A DNA stretch of 64,000 nucleotides from Chitinophaga varians. GTDB lineage: Bacteria; Bacteroidota; Bacteroidia; Chitinophagales; Chitinophagaceae. Numbering within the stretch: the stretch's first letter is position 1; each line of letters begins with the position of its first letter. The DNA lies in assembly GCF_014529945.1 (NCBI RefSeq), contig NZ_JACVFB010000003.1, forward strand, positions 682,001 through 746,000. Direction: 5' to 3'. A program made the translations under genes and the position numbers. Shown here in pieces: positions 46,753 through 54,581 of the stretch. Below the pieces are notes generated by a model. The model was not told the origin of the DNA and did no database searches. It was given only the letters and a program-made list of their open reading frames with translations.

Positions 46753-47006
46753 TGCTGTTGTTATTACCCGGATTACCAACTGTTTATAGTAATCCTATTT
46801 TAAAAATCCATCACAAATTACCCGGTGAGGCCGGCAAATTCAAACCAAATATTTTCGGTAAACCGGTTTTCAAATCTGCCTTCGGTTCTTTCAAACCCTT
46901 TACTGTAGCGGATTCTCTGTTTTTCGTTTTACAAGGTCCAAGGGAAGCTTTTAGCTTTTAGCTGTCAGCATTTAGCACTGACAGCTAAAATACTAACAGC
47001 TAAAGG
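46753..47006 (-). other. Operon-internal spacer between ilvE and ilvD
   Basis: 254 bases with no gene visible. The ilvE-proximal part carries a family C palindrome; the rest is unremarkable, with several CTTTCAAA-like stretches. Confidence 0.5.
46956..46990. repeat. Family C palindrome after ilvE
   Basis: Perfect 13-bp arms TTTTAGCTGTCAG and CTGACAGCTAAAA with a 9-base loop, ending 16 bases from the ilvE stop codon, with further TTAGCT units on both sides. Confidence 0.75.
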
Positions 47007-47909
47007 CTATGCTAATTGTGCTTCGCGTTGGAATGTTTTGTCGAGCACTCTTGCTTTATATGCTTGTTGTAATACTTTTCCGAGAGAGGAAGCCCATGGT
47101 TTACCGAAAGCCTGTCCGTCGATAGATTCGAGACCCACCACTTCTGCAGCGGTACCGCAGAAGAAGGCGGCGTCAGCTTGTTTTAATTCATCGATGGTGA
47201 ACAGTTTTTCTTCGAGTGGGATTTGCAGTTCGTGGCAAAGTTCGATAACGGTGGCGCGGGTAATGCCGGGGAGAATGTTACCGGGAGGAGGTGTGAAGAT
47301 TTTGCCGTCTTTTTCAAAGAAGATGTTAGCACCCGGGCCTTCCGCAACGTTACCATTCATATCCAGCAGCAGTGCTTCGTCGTATCCTTTTTGTTTTGCT
47401 TCCTGCGATGCCAGTATCGAGTTTACGTAAAGGCCGGCCGACTTGGATTCTATCTGGAATGCTTTCGGGTTCGGTCTTTCGAAAGAAGATGTCATGATGC
47501 GGAGGAGTTTTTCACCGAGGTAAGCACCCCATTCCCATGCGCAGATGAGTATATTGGATTCGCTCGCTGCTTTCAGGGTCATGTTCGGCGGACAGAACAC
47601 CAGCGGGCGGATGTAGGCTTCTTCCATGTTGTTCATCTCCAGTACCTTGTAACAGGCAGCGATCAGTTCTTCGTTGTCGAATTTGTAGGGGATGTGGATC
47701 AGTTCACAGGAGCGCTTCAGGCGGTCGAAGTGTTCTTTCGCTTTGAAGATTTTTACTTCTCCGTTGGCTGTTTTGTAGGCACGGATACCTTCAAACACGG
47801 CGTAGCCGTAGTGAAGCGATTGACCGAAAAGGTCTGTGGTGGCTGCTGTTGCTTTCAGATACTCACCGTCGAGATAAAGAAAGGTGTCGTTGTTGTAATA
47901 GCTATACAT
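47007..47909 (-). CDS. ilvE: Branched-chain amino-acid aminotransferase
   Basis: A 300-residue fold-type IV PLP aminotransferase. Family landmarks are HYGYAVFEGIRAYKTANG near residue 35, the PLP-lysine segment ESKSAGLYVNSILASQEAK, and EALLLDMNGNVAEGPGANIF. It transfers amino groups to the 2-oxo acids of Val, Leu and Ile. It is the first structural gene after the attenuator. Confidence 0.95.
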   Translation of the reverse strand: MYSYYNNDTFLYLDGEYLKATAATTDLFGQSLHYGYAVFEGIRAYKTANGEVKIFKAKEHFDRLKRSCELIHIPYKFDNEELIAACYKVLEMNNMEEAYIRPLVFCPPNMTLKAASESNILICAWEWGAYLGEKLLRIMTSSFERPNPKAFQIESKSAGLYVNSILASQEAKQKGYDEALLLDMNGNVAEGPGANIFFEKDGKIFTPPPGNILPGITRATVIELCHELQIPLEEKLFTIDELKQADAAFFCGTAAEVVGLESIDGQAFGKPWASSLGKVLQQAYKARVLDKTFQREAQLA

Positions 47910-47943
47910 AAAATTGAATTATTAGCGTCAAAATGTTGTGGTC

Positions 47944-47976
47944 AAAAAAAAAGCCTTCCTCTTTGCGGAGGAAGGC
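47944..47976 (-). terminator. Attenuator terminator of the ilv operon
   Basis: On the minus strand: GCCTTCCTC, a 6-base loop, GAGGAAGGC, then nine T. Its 5' arm and loop contain TCCTCCG, complementary to CGGAGGA at the end of the leader ORF (48009-48015). Confidence 0.9.
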
Positions 47977-48005
47977 GTATATCGATTTTGATTATGCACG
48001 TGTAC

Positions 48006-48122
48006 CTATCCTCCGTAATGGTGGCTAATAATGACAACGACGATAATCACGACCTTCGTGATAGCCCAGTTGAGCTGAGGTACGATGTGATTAAGTTTTA
48101 TATTGTCTTTATTTACCCACAT
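48006..48122 (-). CDS. ilv operon leader peptide (38 aa, Val/Ile-rich)
   Basis: A 38-codon ORF starting with ATG at 48122 (MWVNKDNIKL) and ending TAG at 48006. Residues 24-32 read VVIIVVVII, nine branched-chain codons in a row; in total there are seven Val, seven Ile and two Leu. The last codons (GGA GGA TAG) hold the antiterminator arm CGGAGGA. Stalling for lack of Val-tRNA or Ile-tRNA would free it to pair with the terminator 5' arm. Leucine codons are not clustered, so leucine is a weaker signal. The frame is open to 48191, but the promoter lies inside that extension. Confidence 0.88.
   Translation of the reverse strand: MWVNKDNIKLNHIVPQLNWAITKVVIIVVVIISHHYGG
48009..48015 (-). promoter_or_regulatory. 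Antiterminator arm in the ilv leader
   Basis: CGGAGGA on the minus strand, in the codons just before the leader stop. It is complementary base for base to TCCTCCG in the terminator (5' arm plus the start of its loop). Confidence 0.72.
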
Positions 48123-48150
48123 AAGGAGGCGATTATTGTTTGTATCAGTA

Positions 48151-48182
48151 CAAATGTATTCGTGAAAAAAATAAAAAACAAC
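48151..48182 (-). promoter_or_regulatory. Promoter of the ilv operon
   Basis: On the minus strand: GTTG (48182-48179), a 20-base T-rich spacer, and TACATTTG (48158-48151), a perfect TAnnTTTG box. The leader ATG is 29 bases downstream. Confidence 0.75.
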
Positions 48183-48345
48183 AAAGGGCAAAATATTTCG
48201 TCAAAAATTAATCCCTTTATATGTTTTTGAAAATATTCAAAAAAAGAAGTCGATTATTAATTCGTTTCTAACAAATTATCAAAACCGGTTATCAAATACT
48301 AACAACCAACTGATCCCGGAAAGCAGGGGGAAGCGTAGAAGGTGG
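48183..48345. other. AT-rich spacer upstream of the ilv promoter
   Basis: About 160 bases between the ilv promoter and the terminator of the kinase gene. It is AT-rich, with ATTCAAAAAAAGAAGTCGAT-like stretches. I see no gene or clear motif. Confidence 0.5.
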
Positions 48346-48378
48346 CAAAAAAAATCCCGGTGCGGAAAAGCACCGGGA
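48346..48378 (-). terminator. Intrinsic terminator of the sugar kinase gene
   Basis: On the minus strand: TCCCGGTGC, a 6-base loop, GCACCGGGA, then eight T. Confidence 0.9.
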
Positions 48379-48410
48379 CTTTGAATGATTTCATTTAATT
48401 GTTCACTAGT

Positions 48411-49502
48411 CTAAACCTGTTCACTTACATGGAGGCATTTGTTGATGATGGCCTGCAATGTGTCTTGTTTTTCTATGAGGCGCTTCAGCAGTACGAGCTG
48501 ATTGTGTGCGCGATCAAAGTTGTGCCGGGCGTACTTAATCGGGTAATACACATCACCGTTGAGATAATCAGTGAGGAACCGGATACCCTGCATGTAGATC
48601 ATGAACTTTCCTGCAAAGAAGAGCTGTTCTTTTTCCACTTTGGTGAGAGCGCCGCCGATTTCTTCGAGATATCCCTGCATGAGGGCTTCAAAGTATTCAT
48701 CGCGGACAACGATCTGGCTGACATCAGGCTCTTCTTCGGAAACGGGGCAGACATAGGTGCGTACCATGTCTCCGAGGTCTGAGATGATTTTTCCCGGCAT
48801 CAGTGTATCCAGGTCGCAGACGCAGATACCTTCATATGTGTCTTTGTTGAGCAGCACATTGTTGATTTTGGTATCATGGTGCATCAGATGGTCCCTGAAT
48901 TCGGGATTTGTTTTCAGCTGTTCGTAGGTGACTGCGATATCGGAGTAGCGGAGGAATTCATCAATCAGTTCTTCTGCTGCTGCCTTTCTGTCTTCCCTGG
49001 TATTGCGGATCGCTTCCTGAAAAGCGGCATACCGGAGGGTGAGATTGTGAAAGTTCGGAATTGAAGCTTTAAACGGCTTCAGGTCGATGCCCGAAAGGTA
49101 ATTGGCAAGGCGGCCAAACTGCTTGGCGGCTTCATATGCCTGCTTTGGGTTATCTGCCTGATCCACCGTCACAGAACCGGCAATAAACGGAATCATTCGC
49201 CAGTATTCGTTGTCCATTACAAAGAGCTCTTCCCCGTTGACCGTGGGTATGGGCGTAATGAACAGATACGCCGGATGATGTGTAGCGAGATAATCGGCTG
49301 CCATTCTCTGATTAGCGGCTATTATCCCGGGTTCCTTAAATACGTTTACATTGATTTTCTGTAAAACATATTTGCTGCCGTCCTCCTTCTTTTCGAGCAG
49401 AAAAGTGTTGTTGATGTGTCCGGATCCGAATCTTCGGACGTTTAATCCTTCAGGCTCCAGTCCGAAAGCCTGAAGGATTAATTTGTTGGGTGTTATTTCC
49501 AT
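48411..49502 (-). CDS. NahK-like anomeric sugar kinase (APH-fold phosphotransferase)
   Basis: A 363-residue protein of the aminoglycoside-phosphotransferase fold. The N-lobe contains GSGHINNTFLLEKKEDG and YVLQKINVNVF; the catalytic loop is HLMHHDTKINNVLLN and the metal-binding aspartate is in ICVCDLDTLMPGKIISDLGD. These segments match N-acetylhexosamine 1-kinase (NahK) and related enzymes. It overlaps the upstream nucleotidyltransferase gene by 10 bases, so a coupled route sugar to sugar-1-phosphate to NDP-sugar is likely. The exact sugar is not resolved. Confidence 0.82.
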   Translation of the reverse strand: MEITPNKLILQAFGLEPEGLNVRRFGSGHINNTFLLEKKEDGSKYVLQKINVNVFKEPGIIAANQRMAADYLATHHPAYLFITPIPTVNGEELFVMDNEYWRMIPFIAGSVTVDQADNPKQAYEAAKQFGRLANYLSGIDLKPFKASIPNFHNLTLRYAAFQEAIRNTREDRKAAAEELIDEFLRYSDIAVTYEQLKTNPEFRDHLMHHDTKINNVLLNKDTYEGICVCDLDTLMPGKIISDLGDMVRTYVCPVSEEEPDVSQIVVRDEYFEALMQGYLEEIGGALTKVEKEQLFFAGKFMIYMQGIRFLTDYLNGDVYYPIKYARHNFDRAHNQLVLLKRLIEKQDTLQAIINKCLHVSEQV

Positions 49503-50395
49503 AAATTGTCGGGATATGCTCCGTTTTTAACCAATTCTGACAGACTGGCCTGAACACCGGGTGCATCTTCCTTGTAAGTAACCCCAAACCATTTCGCTGT
49601 GGTAGGTAACACTTTTACCTTACCCAGGTCACGACGGATAAATTCGTCAGCCACGATCGGAATAAAGAACTCCGATTTAGGATTGGTGCCGTTTTTCTCC
49701 AGGAACTCGTTGAACAGCGACTGGCTGATGTCAAATACGCTCGGATGGAAACCCCAGAAGTTCATGGAAACCGGCGTTTCAGCACCCAGCGGGTGTTTGC
49801 TGCCATCGGCTTCTTCATAAACGATCTGGCCATTGTCAGTATAAATTTTTGTTCTTTCATTGATCGCTGACAGGAAACCGGCGCCGTCTACTGCGCAAAC
49901 ACCGCGGGACACGGAACCGTGCTCACTTACTGTTTTGCCCAGTTCATACCCTACTACGCTGTAGATATCTGCTTTGGCTTCGCCCTTCAGGAAATCAGCC
50001 ATTTTCACGAAAGCATCCGCTCCGTAAAAATCGTCCGCATTGATCACGGCAAATGGCTCCTGGATAGCATTTTTCGCACACAGAATAGCATGTGCAGTAC
50101 CCCATGGCTTGGTACGGTCGCCCGGGATCTGATAACCACCGGTGAAAGAATCCATGTTCTGGTACACATAATCCGTTGCTACACGGCCTTTGAGCTTAGG
50201 TTCAAAGATCTCTTTAAACTCTGTGGCAAAGTTTTCCCGGATAATAAATACGATCTTGCCAAAGCCGGCACGGATAGCATCGTAAATAGAGTAGTCAATG
50301 ATAGTCTCTCCACTGGGCCCGAAAGCCTGGATTTGCTTCAAACTGCCATATCGACTGGCCATACCGGCCGCTAAAATCAATAAAGTCGGTTGCAT
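49493..50395 (-). CDS. Sugar-1-phosphate nucleotidyltransferase
   Basis: A 300-residue GT-A-like nucleotidyltransferase. The N-terminal signature LLILAAGMASRYGSLKQIQA departs from the usual GGxGTRL form, having GMASRYG instead. The metal-binding site is AVINADDFYGADAF, and PWGTAHAILCAKNAI contacts the nucleotide. It is slightly longer than UDP-sugar pyrophosphorylases of the GalU/RmlA type and clearly related to them. It is translated with, and just before, the NahK-like kinase. Sugar and nucleotide specificity are unknown. Confidence 0.84.
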   Translation of the reverse strand: MQPTLLILAAGMASRYGSLKQIQAFGPSGETIIDYSIYDAIRAGFGKIVFIIRENFATEFKEIFEPKLKGRVATDYVYQNMDSFTGGYQIPGDRTKPWGTAHAILCAKNAIQEPFAVINADDFYGADAFVKMADFLKGEAKADIYSVVGYELGKTVSEHGSVSRGVCAVDGAGFLSAINERTKIYTDNGQIVYEEADGSKHPLGAETPVSMNFWGFHPSVFDISQSLFNEFLEKNGTNPKSEFFIPIVADEFIRRDLGKVKVLPTTAKWFGVTYKEDAPGVQASLSELVKNGAYPDNLWK

Positions 50396-50526
50396 TTTTC
50401 TGATATTATTTTATAATTTTCAATGTTTTACCTGAAAATATCGGCGCTAAATATAATCATTAAACCTATTTTCACGCTTTCTTTTTGTGGACAACACATA
50501 TTTTAATGATTAATTTAATTGGAACG

Positions 50527-51867
50527 ATGAAAAGACTACTTGTGCTGGGAGCCTGTGCCATGCAGCTTTCTATGACTGCTCATGCGCAACAGAAAACCAA
50601 TCCGGACGACATCAAAGGCAAAATGCAGTGGTTTGCCGACGCCAAACTGGGCATCTTCATCCACTGGGGCATTTATTCGGTAAAAGGAATTGATGAATCC
50701 TGGTCATTCCACAACAAAAAAATCTCCCACCCCGATTACATGCAGCAGCTCAAAGGCTTCACTGCCAGTAATTACAACCCGCAGGAATGGGCCGACCTGA
50801 TCAAAGAATCCGGCGCCCGCTACGCGGTAGTCACCACCAAACACCACGATGGCGTGGCTTTGTGGGACAGCAAATACAGTAAACTCGACGTTGTCAACAG
50901 CACCCCTGCCAAACGGGACGTACTGACACCACTCTACACCGCTTTGCGGCGCGACAGTATCAAATGTGGTGCCTATTTTTCGTTGATCGATTGGAGTTAT
51001 CCCGATTATCCGCAGTTCCTGAAAGACAGCAACCGCTATGATATCAAGACACAACCCGCACGCTGGCAGCGTTTCCTGAAATTCTACGAAGGCCAGATGG
51101 AAGAAGTGATGACCAAATTCAACCCCGACCTCTGGTGGTTTGATGGCGACTGGGAACACTCCGCCGAAGAATGGGAAGCAGACAAAATGCGTAAAATGCT
51201 CACCACCCATAACCCCAACACCATTATCAACGGGCGTTTACAGGGCTATGGCGATTATGACACACCGGAACAAAATTTCCCCGTTACACGCCCTCACTAC
51301 CACTGGTGGGAACTGTGCATGACCATCAACAACAACTGGGGATGGCAACCACAAGACACCAACTGGAAAACACCTTTCGAAATCATCACCATCTTCGTAG
51401 ATGCAGTAGCCAACGGCGGTAACCTCCTCCTCGACATCGGCCCTAAAGCAGATGGCACCATCCCTGCAGAAGAAGTGAACATCCTGAAAGAACTGGGCGC
51501 CTGGAATAAAAAGAACGGCGAAGCTGTTTTTAATACCATCGCCGGACTGCCACTGGGACACTTTTACGGTCCTACCACCCTCTCTAAAGATTCCGGCACA
51601 CTCTATCTCTTCCTGCCTGGCAAAACCAGCGGACAGGTAGTGATCAAAGGCCTGAGCAACAAGATCGAAGAGATCAGCGTTGTAGGCAACGGTACCAAAC
51701 TGAATCATAAAGTAGTCGGTAAAATCTCCTGGAGCCCTGTACCAGGCCTCGTGTACATCGATGTGCCGGAAAACGTGCAGGACAAATATGTAACGGTGCT
51801 GAAAGTAAAACTGGATAAACCGGTTAAGCTGTACCGCGGCAAAGGCGGATTTCTGACCAACGAATAA
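50527..51867 (+). CDS. Alpha-L-fucosidase (GH29)
   Basis: A 446-residue exported glycosidase. Signal peptide KRLLVLGACAMQLSMTAHAQ, then the GH29 barrel: MQWFADAKLGIFIHWGIYS, YAVVTTKHHDGVALWDS and the nucleophile aspartate in PDLWWFDGDWEHS. NGGNLLLDIGPKADGTIP closes the barrel, and a C-terminal beta-sandwich follows from about residue 340. It removes terminal fucose from glycans. The start at 50527 is used because the signal peptide begins there; upstream in-frame codons extend to 50485. It is divergent from the nucleotidyltransferase/kinase pair. Confidence 0.93.
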   Translation: MKRLLVLGACAMQLSMTAHAQQKTNPDDIKGKMQWFADAKLGIFIHWGIYSVKGIDESWSFHNKKISHPDYMQQLKGFTASNYNPQEWADLIKESGARYAVVTTKHHDGVALWDSKYSKLDVVNSTPAKRDVLTPLYTALRRDSIKCGAYFSLIDWSYPDYPQFLKDSNRYDIKTQPARWQRFLKFYEGQMEEVMTKFNPDLWWFDGDWEHSAEEWEADKMRKMLTTHNPNTIINGRLQGYGDYDTPEQNFPVTRPHYHWWELCMTINNNWGWQPQDTNWKTPFEIITIFVDAVANGGNLLLDIGPKADGTIPAEEVNILKELGAWNKKNGEAVFNTIAGLPLGHFYGPTTLSKDSGTLYLFLPGKTSGQVVIKGLSNKIEEISVVGNGTKLNHKVVGKISWSPVPGLVYIDVPENVQDKYVTVLKVKLDKPVKLYRGKGGFLTNE

Positions 51868-51883
51868 CCAACATTTTTGTCCC

Positions 51884-51899
51884 CAGGGCTGAAGCCCTG
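51884..51899. repeat. Family D palindrome, copy 2
   Basis: CAGGGCT GAA GCCCTG just after the fucosidase stop codon; a half-site TAGCCCGGGGCTTCAT lies at 52021. Confidence 0.6.
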
Positions 51900-52041
51900 A
51901 GCTACGATGTGTTTCAGGCTACTTCTAAGGCTGTGTTGATAGCTGGTGGCATAAAGCCCTCTACTGCTGAACAGTAGATTGATATCATAACAGTATCTTT
52001 ACAAAATCTGAAAGACAAGGTAGCCCGGGGCTTCATCCATT

Positions 52042-53019
52042 ATGCTGGAGCAATGGACGACCCAAGATGGGTACCCACGTTTTGTTCACAAAACCCAACG
52101 GTTAATTAACTTGAAAAACATCGTAACCCAGGGCTTTAGCCCTGGGACCGGGAAGATCACATTAGACGCCCTTCGCCCTTCCTGGCTGCCAAAGCAGCTG
52201 GAGGCAGCTATGCTGCGGCTCGACAAGCTGGACACGGAGATCTCAGGTAATAAATGGTTCAAGCTTAAATACAATCTGGAAGCGGCGCGGCGCGAGGGCA
52301 AACAGCACATTCTTACCTTCGGTGGCGCGTATTCCAATCATATTGCCGCCACTGCCGCGGCCTGCCGCGAGGCCGGGTTGCGCTGCACCGGTATCATCCG
52401 TGGCGAGCGGCCTTCCGTATTGAGCCATACGTTGCAAACCGCACTGCATCAGGGTATACAGCTGGAGTTTATCAGCCGGGAATCTTACCGCGACAGCCGT
52501 CCATCTTTTGAAAACCGCCCGGATACGTACATTATTCCGGAGGGCGGGCACAATGCCGCCGGCGCCCGTGGTTGCGAAGACATCCTCTCCCTTTTTCCCA
52601 CGGAGCATTTTACCCATATTCTTTGCGCTGTGGGGACAGGTACCACGCTGGCCGGCCTCATCAACAGCGCCACGGCCATGCAGACTGTTGTCGGTATTCC
52701 GGTCCTGAAAGGCGCCGGTTATCTTGAAGCCGATATCAAAACCCTGTTACATACCGGTCAAACCAGCCACTGGCAATTGTTACATGATTTTCATGGCGGT
52801 GGTTACGCTAAAGTAAAACCGGAACTTATAGATTTTATCAATACTTTTTTTGCAGAAACCGGTATTCCGACGGATATCATTTACACCGGAAAATTAGTGA
52901 AGGCTTTCCGCGAATTAATCCATCAGCGCTACTTTGCCGACAATAGCAAAGTATTATTAATACATACCGGCGGGCTACAGGGCAATCTTTCCCTGCCTTC
53001 GGGCGTTCTCTCCCTGTAA
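52042..53019 (+). CDS. ACC deaminase/D-cysteine desulfhydrase family PLP enzyme
   Basis: A fold-type II PLP enzyme of up to 325 residues. The PLP lysine is in ISGNKWFKLKYNLE, followed by FGGAYSNHIAATAAACRE and the phosphate loop GTGTTLAGLI. The catalytic core starts near residue 38 (ITLDALRPSWL). The family covers 1-aminocyclopropane-1-carboxylate deaminase and D-cysteine desulfhydrase; in organisms without ACC the second is commoner, but the sequence does not decide. The start is uncertain: codons 1-37 pass through a family D palindrome at 52125-52146. A TTG at 52111 is an alternative. Confidence 0.78.
   Translation: MLEQWTTQDGYPRFVHKTQRLINLKNIVTQGFSPGTGKITLDALRPSWLPKQLEAAMLRLDKLDTEISGNKWFKLKYNLEAARREGKQHILTFGGAYSNHIAATAAACREAGLRCTGIIRGERPSVLSHTLQTALHQGIQLEFISRESYRDSRPSFENRPDTYIIPEGGHNAAGARGCEDILSLFPTEHFTHILCAVGTGTTLAGLINSATAMQTVVGIPVLKGAGYLEADIKTLLHTGQTSHWQLLHDFHGGGYAKVKPELIDFINTFFAETGIPTDIIYTGKLVKAFRELIHQRYFADNSKVLLIHTGGLQGNLSLPSGVLSL
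52125..52146. repeat. Family D palindrome, copy 3, inside the ACC-deaminase-like reading frame
   Basis: AACCCAGGGCTTTAGCCCTGGG: 9-bp arms, 2-base loop. It is translated in frame as VTQGFSPG if the gene starts at 52042 or 52111. Confidence 0.65.
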
Positions 53020-53086
53020 AAACTGTTCATTATATTTGAACGGTAGTGTATTTTTGCCAACTTATAAGAGCTTACGGATTTTTTGT

Positions 53087-53809
53087 ATGAAGCAGGTCGT
53101 GCGTTTAACATTCGCCATAGGATTTTTTTTATCGATAGCACTCGCAGGTAAGGGTCAGGAAATGCTGCCCCCGGTATTACCTGATTTTTCGGCCACTATT
53201 AAAACCGGTAAAATTCAGCTGGACTGGATATCCGGATTTATGGAGGTAAAAGAGATCGGCATTCAGCGTTCACTGGACAGCGTGCTGAACTTTAATACCA
53301 TTGGCTACGCCAGCTATCCTACGCAAACACGAAATGTGTATCTGGACAACAAACCGTTGCCCGGCAATAACTATTACCGTCTCTTTATCCTGTTCAACAA
53401 CGGACGGTTTATCTACAGTAAAACCCTGCTGGCACTGCCCGACAGTACCATCAGAGCAGATATGAAACTGCAATACGCGGATATTAAGGATGCAACCCGC
53501 AACCCGAACAAACCCGCTGAAGAGAATAAAGAACCTAAGGTGGTATGGCACCCATCTAACTATATCTACACCACCGCTGATGGCAACGTCAACATCAAAC
53601 TGAATGACGCTCCACAGAAAAAGTATTCTGTCAAATTTTTTGAGCCCAACGGTACTTTCCTGTTTGAGATTGAGCAGGTAAAAGGCCCTTCCCTCATTCT
53701 GGAAAAAGCCATCTTCATGCATGCCGGCTGGTTCAATTTCGAACTGTTTGAAGACGGCCATCTGAAAGAGAAATGGAACTTCTTCATTCCACTGAACTAC
53801 CGCATGTAA
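53087..53809 (+). CDS. Exported protein of unknown function
   Basis: A 240-residue protein with a signal peptide (VVRLTFAIGFFLSIALAGKG). After it come beta-strand rich segments (IQLDWISGFMEVKEIGIQRS, NNYYRLFILFNNGRFIYSKT) that look like a fibronectin-type unit, then a Lys/Asn/Pro linker and a second beta domain (DGNVNIKLNDAPQKKYSVKF). The family is not recognised. A perfect -7 box TATTTTTG at 53049-53056 supports the start at 53087; 53036 is too close to it. Confidence 0.75.
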   Translation: MKQVVRLTFAIGFFLSIALAGKGQEMLPPVLPDFSATIKTGKIQLDWISGFMEVKEIGIQRSLDSVLNFNTIGYASYPTQTRNVYLDNKPLPGNNYYRLFILFNNGRFIYSKTLLALPDSTIRADMKLQYADIKDATRNPNKPAEENKEPKVVWHPSNYIYTTADGNVNIKLNDAPQKKYSVKFFEPNGTFLFEIEQVKGPSLILEKAIFMHAGWFNFELFEDGHLKEKWNFFIPLNYRM

Positions 53810-53816
53810 ATTGCTT

Positions 53817-53880
53817 ATTTAGTCATTTGGTTATTTTGATATTATATTAATAAAATATCAAAATAACCAAATGACTAAAT
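53817..53880. repeat. Family B palindrome between convergent genes
   Basis: Perfect 27-bp arms (53817-53843 and 53854-53880) containing TCATTTGGTTATTTTGATAT. It lies between convergent stop codons at 53809 and 53883; probable bidirectional terminator. Confidence 0.85.
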
Positions 53881-53882
53881 GA

Positions 53883-54581
53883 TTAAATGAGCGCAGCGCC
53901 AAACACTTCCGCAAAATGCTTTTTCAGCCTGGCTTTCACTTCATCCTCCGGCACCTGACGACCCAGTTCCTTGTCCAGTGAAGCCACTTTTTTATCCGCG
54001 ATGCCACATGCAATGATATTGTCGAAGTAGTTCATGGAGGTATTCACGTTGAGGGCAAAGCCGTGCATGGTTACCCAGCGGCTGCAGCGCACGCCCATGG
54101 CGCAGATCTTACGGGCTTTAGTTTTGTCCTGCGGGTCCAGCCATACGCCGGTTTCTCCCGGAGACCGGTCGCCGGTAACGCCGTATTCCGCCAGGGTGCG
54201 GATGACCACCTCTTCGAGGTAACGCAGGTATTTCCCGATATCGGTGAAGAAATTTTCGAGGTCGATGATGGGATATCCTACTATCTGGCCAGGGCCATGG
54301 AAAGTGATATCACCACCGCGGTTGGTAGGCACGAAGCCGATCCCCTGTTGGTCCAGCTCTTCCTGGCTCAACAGCAGGTTTTCCATATGCCCGCTTTTGC
54401 CAAGGGTATATACCGGCGGATGTTCACAGAAAAGAAGATAATTAGTAGTGGGTTTAGGCCACTGGTCCGGCGTTTGGGCCTTCCGTTGTACATTCTCCTT
54501 CAATAGCTGTTCCTGGTAATCCCAGGCTTCCTGATAATCTATTTTGCCAAGGTCTCTGACGATGATCTCCTGCTTTTCCAT
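53883..54581 (-). CDS. lipB: Octanoyl-(acyl-carrier-protein):protein N-octanoyltransferase
   Basis: A 232-residue enzyme that moves octanoyl groups from ACP to lipoyl domains, such as the glycine-cleavage H-protein. Signatures: RGGDITFHGPGQIVGYPI (substrate tunnel), GVRCSRWVTMHGFALNV and the catalytic Cys/Lys pair in IIACGIADKKVASLDKELG. The length is normal. The lipoate synthase gene lipA is not in the window. Confidence 0.95.
   Translation of the reverse strand: MEKQEIIVRDLGKIDYQEAWDYQEQLLKENVQRKAQTPDQWPKPTTNYLLFCEHPPVYTLGKSGHMENLLLSQEELDQQGIGFVPTNRGGDITFHGPGQIVGYPIIDLENFFTDIGKYLRYLEEVVIRTLAEYGVTGDRSPGETGVWLDPQDKTKARKICAMGVRCSRWVTMHGFALNVNTSMNYFDNIIACGIADKKVASLDKELGRQVPEDEVKARLKKHFAEVFGAALI

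Noticed and set aside
48411..51867. Polysaccharide utilisation locus around the fucosidase
   Set aside because: There is no SusC/SusD pair, no sensor regulator and no second glycosidase; the neighbours are salvage and housekeeping genes.
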